Part shown: positions 1-10,437 of the stretch, piece by piece
How the letters are laid out: each line of letters begins with the position of its first letter
How positions within the stretch are numbered: the first letter of the stretch is position 1
Assembly: GCA_033002965.1 (NCBI GenBank)
Contig: JAURVB010001772.1
Coordinates: 62,001 to 126,000 of the forward strand
Length of the DNA stretch: 64,000 nucleotides
From: Piper betle
Taxonomy: Eukaryota > Streptophyta > Magnoliopsida > Piperales > Piperaceae
Direction: 5' to 3'
Position numbers and translations under genes: made by a program
Notes under the pieces: model-generated
The model's database searches: none
Told to the model about the DNA's origin: nothing
What the model saw: the letters and a program-made list of their open reading frames with translations, nothing else

Positions 1-1597
1 AGTGCAAAATAAATAGAACCGCCAAGAGATTTTACCTTCATTGGCCTATATACATCAGTGTGTACCAACTCAAGAACTTCTGACTTCCTTTTACTTGTGC
101 TTATAAAGGATGTCTTACGTTGTTTCCCGACCAAACAATGGTCACAAGGACTAATTGTGATGCCCTTGACCTTGGGAAGGAGATTTAGCTTCTTTAATAT
201 TTGCAGTCCCTTTTCACTCATGTGTCCTAATCGATGGTGCCACAAATCAGCAGTAGAATCAAATGAGGAGATATTAACCTCCCCTCGAACTAGACTCGTC
301 TCAGTCTTGTACAAACTATAACTCTTCTTCCCTTAAACAGCAACATGAGAACCTTTCACAAGTTTCCACACACCTTGTGCAAATTGTGAACCAAATCCTT
401 CATCATCAAGCACTCCGGTTGACAATAAACTCATCCTCAAATCTAGAATATGTCTAACATTTTCAAGCACCAATTTGTAGCCCGTGTTTGTTACTATATG
501 CACATTTCTAAGTCCCACAATTTTGGAAGTATCACTATTTTCCATCTTCACTATACTTAAATCTGAAGATTCATACGTAATAAAGAAATTTATGTTTGAA
601 GTTGCATAAAATGATGCTCTTGAATCAATAACCCAACTAGCATCACAATCAGCCGTCAAACAATCATTCCCACAATCAAAAAGAATCACCATGTCATCAT
701 GTACAACATGAGTATTCATTTTTCCTTAATCCTTGTTATACTTATTTTTTAAGTCTTTTTTGAGTTTCTAACAATCCTTATTTATATGACCTGTCTTGTC
801 ACAATAATAACACTTCAAGTGATTTTTGAATTTAGATCTTCCTCGACTCTTGTCCCTTCTGTTTGTGTCTCTATTTCTTAATCTACCTTTTGCCTCTTCT
901 AATACTAATGCATGAGACCCTGAAATTGGTAGAGATTTTCTTTGCACTTCCTCATTCAGTAAACTGCTTGTTACCATGTCCATTGTGAGTTTTTTATCTG
1001 GATCAGCATTGCTCAAAGAGATCAACAATGTTTTCCAGTTCTCTAGCAATGTGTTGATGAACAAGATAGCTTGTCATCCCTCATACAGAGTCATCTTCAT
1101 TCTGGCAAGTTGAGTAATAATACGCTTCATTTCATTGAGATGCTAACTTATGTAACCTCCATCCTTATACCTTAAATTTACTAATTTCTTTACTAAAAGG
1201 GTCTTGTTGTCAGTAGTATTCCTTTTATCGCATATTGCTTTTGAGGATGTCAATTCAGAAACATGATGATACACAACTTCATCTACCCATTGTCTCAAAT
1301 AGGCCATAACCTTCCTATCCAACTTATTCCAGTCTTTTTTAGTCATCTCTGCCGATTTTTTACCAGTGATAGGTTCATAATCCTTAAAATATAAATGATC
1401 AATTATTTTTCCTTTCCAATAGTGTCAGCTATTCGGCCCTTTAAGAGATATTATCTTAACATGCTTTTCATAATATATCTTGTTAAAATATAGATCATAA
1501 GCACACCAACTAGGCTCTTAAAAATTTCGTCAAATACTTAGTGGGCATCAAATATCATCAATAACCAAAACTTACAAACCTTTTGGCTCTGATACCA
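1..1597 (-). mobile_element. Ty1/copia retrotransposon, 5' part (gag, protease, start of integrase), decayed
   Basis: Read on the minus strand the order is primer-binding site, gag, zinc knuckle, protease, pre-integrase, running off the left edge. The PBS at 1586-1597 reads TGGTATCAGAGC, complementary to the initiator Met-tRNA 3' end as in most plant copia elements. A gag piece lies at 1143-1346 (W..LDRK.....VDEVVYHHV pattern). A CX2CX4HX4C zinc knuckle lies near 768-815. The protease follows at 333-719 with WVIDSRASFYATSN, where the catalytic triad DSG/DTG has become DSR. Residues typical of GAG-pre-integrase (CDHCLVGKQ) are encoded around 85-165. Frames are broken between these pieces, so the copy is dead. 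Integrase core, reverse transcriptase and the other LTR would lie left of the window. Confidence 0.88.
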
Positions 1598-1599
1598 CT

Positions 1600-2122
1600 T
1601 GTTGGGATTAACCAGACAAAATCACCATTTTAACTGAAAACAATGAGAATACAAAATAGGGTAGTGGACACATTACAAACCCAAAATTTTAGAAAAAAAC
1701 CACGGGGCAAACAACCAGATCAAATTTACTATATTACAATTTTTATATAAAAAAGATCCACATGAAAACAAATCCTAATACAAATTTATTGTACTTTTTA
1801 TAAAATTTATATTAATCAAGAAAGAAAATAAAGAATTATGGATTAAAAATATAAGAACTTGGCCAAGTTAACATTGACAATTGCAATCGAATCTTAACAA
1901 AACATTCACATTTCTTCAATCCCCACAATTTTATTTCCACTTTAATAGCGGCCGTTTTTCTCTAAAACCCAAAAACCAAGAAGCCAAGAAGAAAAACGTT
2001 TTTTATTCCTTTCAACTAACCTAAATCTTTAAAATCTTGATTTTTGTTCAAAATAGGGTTCATGTATTTACGGAGGAGGGACAACCCAATGGTGGAATTT
2101 GAAACACCATTTTGGTGTTATC
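1600..2122 (-). repeat. 5' LTR of the copia element (right boundary uncertain)
   Basis: The LTR end next to the PBS is clear: on the plus strand it begins TGTTGGGA at 1600, which is the expected ...TCCCAACA terminus on the minus strand. The outer end is not certain. One candidate is the reverse complement of GGTGTTATCA at about 2113-2122, giving a TGATAACACC start. The partner LTR is outside the window, so the boundary cannot be confirmed by comparison. The region is AT-rich with a TATATAAAA-like box near 1740-1755 in the element's orientation. Confidence 0.55.
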
Positions 2123-2972
2123 AGATTTACGTGTTTCGTATAAGAATTTTTGGCCATTCTGGAAATATTGAACCGTTAGTTTTTTACTGTGATAACATTT
2201 TTTGAACGAAAACAAATTTCAACAACTTAGTTGCCTACTACCTCTCATCTTTGAAAGGGGTGATGATCTTACCTCCTTTTAATCACTTTTGGTCAAAACG
2301 GAAGTTAACGAAACTGTTTGTGATGATGGACTCGATTTATCAAGATAAAAGACGCGTTGAGGACTGATTCATGCCATTGTATGACATTATTACTATTGTA
2401 CGTGAATTAGGATCCGTATTGTATTCACGTGGAGTGGCAATAATTACTAATTAGATCACTTCAACCCTTGTCTTTGTAATAGACATTAACAGCTTGTACA
2501 TGGAAGTTTGTTACTTATAATTAAGAGTTGTATTTACACATTAAGTTATGCCTGACTTGTGTGTGTGTGGGTGTGCGTTGGGATGGGGTCTTTTTGTCGT
2601 GGTTGTCTCATTTTGCTAGAAATTATTTTGCCAATGATCTTCTGTCGTGGTGTAAGAGGTTGTAAGTTCCTGATTCAGCTTATATCTTCCTCAAAATTTA
2701 GATGTGTGTGCTTTTGATACTTGGTGTGACTTACACTGCTAGTTTCCGTCTTGGTGCCTCGTTGCAATTTGGGCCTATTAGAATTCTCGGTTTATTTGGA
2801 ATATCTGCTTTAGCACCTTTCTTCTTCTTCTTGTCTTATATATCAAGACTTGTCGTTTTCAGTATGTTAAATTTTTTTAGAATGTATGTTACAGTTCTAC
2901 TGAAGAAGTTGGGATGTTTATTCCCCAAGTAGGTTGCCTTTTACAGTTCTTACTTTTTTCTCGTTATATCAG
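2123..2972. other. Probable intron sequence upstream of the BCD1-like exons; no exon recognised
   Basis: No family could be recognised in any frame. The open frame at 2702-2932 (plus) is hydrophobic, ends before the next exon and does not match the expected BCD1 sequence. The next exon begins in mid-codon at 2973, so an upstream exon must exist. This stretch is therefore most simply intron, with the copia element sitting in the same intron or just 5' of it. Confidence 0.4.
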
Positions 2973-3905
2973 GAAAAATTCAATTTTTTGGACAGTAGAG
3001 TGGCAGTTTCATTCAATAAAAGTTACTCTTATTGACCATGGGTAAATTTTTCTCAATAGCTACTGGATGATGTATATGTTTGAAGTTATTTTCTTATCAT
3101 GTAAATGTGTTTAGTTGGATTGCTATTCTTCGTTCAAACGAAGTTTATCTGTTTTGTTTGCAGAGTAGATGAACATTTAGAACTATCCTCTGTTATTGGT
3201 AAACATGTGCAACATGGACCATTTAACAGTCGACTTGGACCATTTAGCGAGGTGCAGCTTAATCATCTTAAATATTTCATGAAGAACCGTAAGGTATTAC
3301 TTAATTGCGGAAATAGGCACATGTTAGTTTGAAATTAGTCATCCGATGATTTCATGTCTTGGAACCAGGTCCCTAATACTGTTTACCGTGAGATAGACAT
3401 AAGTGCTCCGATTTGCCACCAACTTAATGGTATTGTCATTGTAAAATACCCTACCATCCATGTCCATCTACCCTCAGACAGATATGACTTCGAGGTAGAC
3501 TCAGTTACACAAAGGCCAGAACCAGTGGAGCATTTTGAGAAGTTTCCAAGCCCAAAGGGTGTCCCTTTTAGGGAGGAAGAAATAGAAGATGAGCAAGATA
3601 TTTCGTTTGATACTGAAGTTCTTGATCTGATGAATGACATAAATCCAGGGCATCTAGACAGCATTCAGATACCAGAAAAAGATCATGAAACACAGGCAAA
3701 GCCCGAGGCCAAGGTGGGTCATGAAACATCTGTTTTGCTAGTCAATGATGGGCACTTAAACTCCAACCTGAAGGGATTTGGAGTTGATGACACAACTTTC
3801 GAGTTTCAGCAAGAATTGAGAGAATCATATTCAGGCCTTTTTGGGGAAATGAATCCTGATGATTTATTATGTGTGGATGATTATTTTAGTCCGGAGGACT
3901 TGTAA
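2973..3905 (+). CDS. Box C/D snoRNA protein 1 (BCD1/ZNHIT6-like), last three exons
   Basis: BCD1 is a nuclear HIT-zinc-finger factor that helps assemble box C/D snoRNPs. Three consecutive exons are visible: 2973-3041, 3164-3293 and 3369-3905, with GT donors at 3042 and 3294 and AG acceptors at 2971, 3162 and 3367. They encode FWTVEWQFHS...LIDHG, then VDEHLELSSVIGKHV...GPF, then the hallmark block REIDISAPICHQLNGIVIV followed by YPTIHVHLPSDRYDFEV, and a long acidic tail ending at the TAA. These follow the order of the family's central and C-terminal region. The N-terminal HIT zinc finger and the basic segment are missing: the first exon starts in mid-codon and nothing like them lies between the copia element and 2973. 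The 5' exons are either left of the window, with copia in an intron, or lost. Confidence 0.85.
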
Positions 3906-4968
3906 GAAGGAGAAATTCTTGAGTAAAAAAAACATAAGCATGAGCTTGTCACATAATTTACACTTTCCCTGGTGGGAATGATGTAAAAGATTTCACAAAA
4001 ATTGGTCTAATATGGACCTTGAGAAAAGCTTATTTTTGAGGAGAAGAAAGGGATTGAAGAATGAAAAGGGGAAGATAGATTTGGCGGTTTTGTTGGGGTG
4101 TAATCATTGGATCAATTTTCTTGTAATCATGAGCTTGCCTTGGAGGCTATTTTTGTGTATTTGGCGTGATGCATTATGGTTGACAGTATATATAGGTAAT
4201 ATGAATTCATAGAAACATGTGGAGCTGGCCTTGTTGCTAATAATTGTATATATTTGTGCAGGAGACCTGAGGGGGTGCTTTGAATCCTTGGACTAAGTTT
4301 CACTTCCTTCAGGCTCTTGCTTGCAATAATGTTAGCCGTTAATATATGTCAGTTGATTTATTATCAATTCTTGTATTTTGCTTCATAAATATGCCTCGAA
4401 GTTGGACGAGCCATATCATTCAATGGGTTGCCAATGCCTGGGTGGATTCCTTCACCATTTAATGGCTCGCATTGCTCCTAAACGGGAATCAATAGGAAAG
4501 TACCCATACTGAATTAGTATCATAGACTCATAACTCTCTCTCTCTCTCTCTCTTTTAAAAAAATGTCATAATTCTTAAGGGAAGGCCCAATCCAACAGTA
4601 GCAAATGTTATAGAGGGTCCATGACCTGCGGTAAGGGGATTTTAACTCTCTAGCGCCGACATGAGAAGGTTGAGCTCGTGTCAAAAGCCTTTCATTCATT
4701 GAGCTCAGTGCCTTATTATGTGAGAGAAAAACTTCACATGTACGTCGCAAAAAGCAATCAGAGACTGATTCAAGGAAGGTATAAGAGGAATGCCCATGGC
4801 GATGTCATAGCGCTCATCACGTATTCCTTTCCCATATTCCCTGCTCTCAGCTCCAATAAGATCACTAAGCTCTGTTTATGGCTGCGATGCCTTTTAACTC
4901 AGCAAATCCTATTTGCAATCTTGCTTTGCTCCGGTCACGTCTGCCTCGCTATTCATCTCGGAGGCAGT
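3906..4968. other. 3' flank of the BCD1-like gene and upstream region of the thaumatin-like gene
   Basis: No coding exon is recognised. It holds the likely BCD1 3' UTR (from 3906) and a pure CT microsatellite at about 4534-4555. A long open frame runs into the thaumatin-like first exon from 4678. Only its last part, from the ATG at 4969, makes a signal peptide, so the upstream part is treated as 5' UTR. Confidence 0.5.
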
Positions 4969-6153
4969 ATGTCTTGTGAAGGTGGAAATAATGCTATCCT
5001 GATTACATGTCTGTTTATGATCATCTTGCTGTCATCAGGTATGAAACGGATGAACTATTGGTATCTCAGTTTGAATCTTGTTATGTAAATGCTATCTTTT
5101 TGAAGGCATTTCGGAGTTCCATGGTGGCTAAGCATGATCATTTGATTAGTGTAGGATATGTTTCAATGCTGGCATTAATTAATAATGTAATAATTGTAAT
5201 GTTTATTCATTCATCAGGCATTAAATTGGTGGAGTCAGCTCGGGTTTTCACCATAATCAATGATTGCAAAGATACTGTCTGGCCGGGCATCACTCCCGGT
5301 GACAACTTCGACGGTGGTGGGTTTGCCCTCAAGCCGGGCCAGTCGGTCGTGTTTACGGCACCTGTCGGGTGGACCGGCCGGATATGGGGCCGGACAGGGT
5401 GCAATTTTGACCAAACCGGGTCAGGTACGTGCGAGACCGGGGCCTGCGGCACAGCCCTCAAGTGTGGCGCCTCCGGCAAGACACCGGCCACCCTCGCCGA
5501 GTTCACACTGGCTTCACAACAGGACTTCTACGACGTCAGCCTCGTAGACGGCTTCAACCTACCCATTGTTGTTACTCCAGTCCATGGCAGCGGCAACTGC
5601 ACTGTAGCGGGCTGCGACGGGGACCTCCGACTGAGCTGCCCGCCGGAGCTGGCGTTGAAGGCAGGCGGCCGGACAGTGGGTTGCCGGAGTGCATGCGACG
5701 TATTTGACTCGGACCAGTACTGTTGCCGAGGGGTTTATGGGAACCCGGTCCGATGCAAGGCGACCGGCTACTCGACCGGATTCAAGCAAGCATGCCCAGC
5801 GGCGTACAGTTACGCATACGACGACCCGACCAGCCTCTTCACTTGCTCCTCCACTGACTATATTGTCACCTTCTGCTCTAACAGGTATATGTGTGTGTGT
5901 GTACCCCGGGTGGATCCCAGCTTGGTTCACTAATTCCACATTATTTTGTTTATTTGTGTATTCCCTTCTACTTACTTATCAATCATAATTGATGACATAA
6001 TTCTTTGGATGCAGGAAGCAGCCCGTTTGTACGTATCATAACAATAAGTTGGTTTGTAGCGATTCTAGTAGTGGTTTGGGTTGCGGCCGTTTGGCAGGCA
6101 AGATAGCTTTTGTCTCAACTTTTATGCCATTGCTTTTGTGGGGTGTTATCTAG
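4969..6153 (+). CDS. Thaumatin-like protein (PR-5 family), three exons, possible GPI-type tail
   Basis: This is a secreted thaumatin-like (GH64-TLP, PR-5) protein, a family linked to defence and beta-glucan binding. Exons are 4969-5038, 5218-5884 and 6015-6153; all junctions are GT-AG and in phase, giving about 291 residues. Exon 1 encodes a hydrophobic signal peptide (ILITCLFMIILLSS). The start at 4969 was chosen because it places this segment at the N-terminus and the splice restores GIKLVESARVFTIIN. Exon 2 carries the thaumatin core: NDCKDTVWPG, GRIWGRTGCNFD, the acidic-cleft pieces LAEFTL and FYDVSLVDGFNLP, and DQYCCRG. I count the 16 cysteines typical of large TLPs plus three in the C-terminal extension. 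The tail ends with a run of hydrophobic residues (FMPLLLWGVI), which resembles a GPI-attachment signal. The intron right after the signal peptide is common in this subfamily. Confidence 0.93.
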
Positions 6154-9100
6154 AAAGATAATTGTCATTTTTTTATAAAAAAATTCTCGGTGTTACCATG
6201 GTTGCTGCGCTCCCATATGATTGATTTAATTTAATTCGACAAAAATTGATTGATGTGAGTTTCGTTCTTTTATTTCACATATATGCCAGCTCAAAGCGGA
6301 GTGAGTGTCGTGTTTTTATTTTACTTATCAATGATTCAAATCAAACTATACTAAAACATACCTTACTATTAATTTTTTATATTACTTACCAATTATATGA
6401 GGAGGGAGTGTCGTGTTTGTGATCGATGCGGATAAATATAGAGGTTGTGATGAATATTTATTGAAACACTTAGTTCACTGTGTATGTTTTCAATTATTAA
6501 TATATTGTACTTAGTTTTGTATGAAATTAATTTTATTCCATTTTTTACTTATAATACAACTATATTATATCTATTATATTAGACCAAATCAATTAATTAA
6601 TGCCTATTAATTAAAAAATTGTGACATAATTACTGAAACGATCCTTTAAAACAGCATGGCAAACAATGTTAAACAAGAAAAAAAAATCAGGATTCTCTAT
6701 CTCAATCTTTGGGATAGTTGCACTAGTCTTTAAAATCACAATAGCCTTGGCCAACACAATTCTTTATTTCCCAACTTTCAAAAATATATATATAAGAGAA
6801 TGATAATCTGCCAAAACTCGCCGAATTAATTATAAGACCTAATGAATAAGTAAAATTATATAGATAATAATATTTATTTATAAGTGAAAATTTAAAATTG
6901 TCATTACTACAGGGATTTGCTTACAGTTGATTAGATCTTATATTATATTAATCAGTAATATTAGTCGTAAAACCTGGTTGACATTACCGATCTACCATAA
7001 AGTTTTCTTTGATTAATAAATTTGATCGTCATACCACCAAGAATGCCACCATGAGTACCGCCATCACCACCCACGATGCAATTGTCGAGGCTCATCGGCT
7101 TTAAAGAACAACACAACTAACTTAAATACAATAATAATGAAATAGTTTCTTGTTTCCCAACTCAAATTACCATGTTGACCCAAAAGTTTCAAAGCCCTTT
7201 ATCATCTGTACCATTTTTTATCTCGGCCAACTTCCAAAAGATGAACCACCTCCACCTCTTCAATAAAAAGGAAATCTCGTGAGATTAGATCTTTGAGGAG
7301 TAAGATTGTAGGAACATATGGCAGTAGTTTGTCTTATATTTTCCTTTATGCTTACTCAACCGAACTTGACTCAAAATTTGATATTTGATAAAAGAAAAAA
7401 TTAATACACATATATATATATATTCAGCAAAAATTAAAATTCCAAAATAGCATAATATAATAATAATTTTAAATCAAAATATACGTGATTATATTGTTTC
7501 ATATGCATAATTATATCAATTCAAGGCATCTTAATTTTACCTTATAAAAATATTATAAATTATATAAATAAAATAAATTCAAATCAAGTTATCTTGATCC
7601 TCAACTTGAATAGGCTCGAATAATAATTTGTTTGAGTTGAACTTGAAGTTAAATGAGCCAAGTTTGAACTAAATAAAGTTAGACACAACTTATCCAATAA
7701 ATAAAATTGAACATACCGTACAGCAAAAAAAATCATTTTTAGTTCTATGATGGAAGAAGATTGAGTTTATAAATTAATTAACTTGATGGATATTTTTGAG
7801 TTGATGAAATAAGTAAGAACCGTGGGATCAATGTATATACTTCAAGTTGCAATAATCCAAAATGATGCATTAAAAAAATCTAAAATTATACAGAAACGTC
7901 ATCCCTGTTGAGGATTGAAGTTGAAACCTCGTTAAAGAAAAATAAAAGGATTGGTTGGGTTGATTGGGAAGGAGAATGGTTAAGATATGGTCGGTGTACT
8001 AGGTTTTAATTTTTTTGAGAGTCTATAAATAGGGAGTGCCGTAAAAGAATTCCAAGACGGGTGAAACTTGGGTAGTGATGGTGTCACGATAGCTTAATGT
8101 TTTAAAATTATAAATAAACTATTTTATTAAATATTAAAAATATAGTTTGTTAAAATATTTTATTAAATATCAATTAAAATTTTAAAAATGTTAACAAAAT
8201 ATTGGATTTTATGAAAATTTTACACTAAAAAATCAAGCACTGGATAAAATGGTATGAAAATTTAAATCTTACCAAATTCATATTGGATATAACTGGTAAA
8301 TATATTATGATATTTAATATTATGGTTCGATCATTGGAAATAGGGGGTTGGGAGAGGGGGGGAGGATGCTTCGTAGTTGTTGTAAGTTGCAATAACTATA
8401 TTGTGTGTCCAAAAAAAAAACCCTATTTTTGGCAAAGTAGATTCGTATTTTTATTCCCGCCATTTTTGCAGCTTGTCTTGGAGCCGTGGGTCGAGGCTGT
8501 CAAGAAAACGAGGTAATTATGTTTGCTGGGAAAGTCTCGCATTAACTAGAGTGTGGTCAGGATCGAAGGAATATACGTATAACAACACAATGATACTTCA
8601 TTTTTATGAAATAGGTTAGGAGATAGAATTTAAGTAATTGTATGGTAGCGTGCGATCAGTTAAAAGGGTAATTTAAGTAATTGTATGGTAGGAGTTAGTT
8701 CGAACTCGAAGCAACTTTTAAGCGTTTTTTAACTAAACTTAGATTTAAAGTCATACAAGCTGAGTTTGAGGTAACAAGACCTAAGTCGACTTGATTAATG
8801 AGCACCCCTACTCAAGTTATATCGGATTGGCTGTTCACTAAACTAAAATAAGCCAATATTTTATGTGAGCCAGAAAGGGTCAATATTTTTTCCTTTTTCT
8901 TAACATTTTATTTATAATAATTATAAAAAGATCAACCTCATACTTATAACTTTATTAAATTGAATCTTTTACGTAAAAGATTTTTGAATGGTATGACGTT
9001 ATATGATTTTTATTGTGTATGATAAGCGTTCGGACAAGTACTTGCATATACTATAAGCAATAGGCTTTTCGCATCTTATTCTCTGTGTAATGATCTTAAT

Positions 9101-9442
9101 ACACTCACACACATTTAAGAGAAGATCAAAATGAAAAGTTATTATTATTATAATAATGTATTTGCTAATTAATATAAAAAAGTTCCTCTATAATTATTTT
9201 GTAAACATTTTAGTAAGACTTAGATGAACGCAGGTACCAAGTATTTAAAATATAAAAAATATATTATCTTTTTTGTGAGGTAATCTATAAACTAACAGAC
9301 ACCCCCCAACCAAGGCAAAGTGGCTTGATGTAAAAAGGTGATCGTGGCTTGCAACAGGAGAAGCAGTGCTCGTCTAATGACCTACTAAAAAATGGTCAAA
9401 ACATGATAAGTGTTTGTTAGATTACGATTTTTTATATAAAAA
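6154..9442. other. AT-rich intergenic DNA with fragments of hAT-like repeats
   Basis: No gene is recognised. Open frames at 8283-8619 are short and pass through homopolymers. Stretches near 7580-7690 and 8690-8812 carry the Ser/Thr-codon-like 'CTCGAA/TTCGAG' composition of the small TIR elements found elsewhere in the window. The second ends with GAGCACCCCTA, whose reverse complement TAGGGGTGCTC resembles their termini. Full element boundaries could not be fixed. Confidence 0.4.
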
Positions 9443-9488
<46 letters not shown>

Positions 9489-9519
9489 TATTATTATTAT
9501 CATCATCATCATCATCATC
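9443..9519. repeat. Compound microsatellite (ATT)n-(CAT)n
   Basis: About 19 ATT/TTA units, with one imperfect unit near 9489, are followed by about seven CAT units. An open frame through it would encode poly-Ile, Tyr and His only because of the repeat. Confidence 0.95.
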
Positions 9520-10437
9520 GTGACCGAATTTTGGGTCAAGGAGTCATCTCGGGCCCGAAATGTAGGCCGATGGCGGTCGCAACTCGACTTCTCCTGCTCC
9601 ACAGGTACGTATTCTCATCACGACTCCACCAAAATGTAATGTTTGTTCCTTTGTTCTTTTTTCATCTCTGGTTTTATGTACTTTTATGTTCGATGCTACC
9701 TCCTACATTTTATATCAATCAGTTCAACTGGCTCTTAGTTGGGGTACTTTACTTAATGCGGCGGAAGTATTGGTGTTGCATTTTGTTAATTGTGATAGCT
9801 CCTCGTTGTTGATTCCTTTGTTCAAGATTGCAGAAAGTGGAACTTCTATCGATTTTTCTGTTCCCTTCCATGCAACGTCGATGCTCTTCTTCGTTTCTCC
9901 TATTTAACATTGTGTACGAAGCTTTTTTCTGGGGTGTTGTTTTCATCGATTGTGTGATCTGATGTAACGGTTTAAATTGGTTTTGTTCAAGTTTGGTAGC
10001 GGAGATACGTGAAAATAGCTTATTTGTCCGCTCATTTTGAAGCGTTTGTGGCTTGTTGTCCTGTTCGCTTGAGGTGTCTGTTTGATCAACATTTTGCCGA
10101 TGCAATTTTGCCTTTGTTGCATCCATAAGGGCAGTGAGTGATAGGCTATTGCGTTCTCTCGTTGACAGTTGTTCCTATTTGTTTCTCATTTGCAGTTGAG
10201 TACAGTATGGAGGCATATGAAAAGATTGGAAGAAACAAAGCCTTGCTTGAATGCTACAGTAAAGAGATCAAGTATGGTGGCTTGTTTGTGCTCTTACCTT
10301 TGGTTAACGTAATGATAGAATTGTCAACCTTCTTTGTTTCCAGCTTGCAATATTTTTATTTGAACTCTGTTTTATATCATCGTATGCACTAACTTACACT
10401 TTCAGTTAGGAAGTTGTCATTCAACTTGTTGTTACAG
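9520..10437. other. Region upstream of the O-fucosyltransferase pseudogene; no recognised exon
   Basis: The homologous pseudogene exons begin at 10438. The earlier exons of such a gene (N-terminal membrane anchor and stem) could lie here in decayed form, but no segment could be aligned with confidence. The open frames at 9686-9907 (plus) and 9749-10126 (minus) have no recognisable domain. A short frame at 10207-10305 (MEAYEKIGRNKALLECYSK) is also unassigned. Confidence 0.35.

Noticed and set aside
4678..4968. Extension of the thaumatin-like gene start upstream to 4678
   Set aside because: It would bury the hydrophobic signal peptide 97 residues inside the protein; the ATG at 4969 gives a normal secreted form.
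9414..9812. 132-codon frame with poly-Ile, Tyr and His
   Set aside because: It is produced by the ATT/CAT microsatellite; the rest has no recognisable family.
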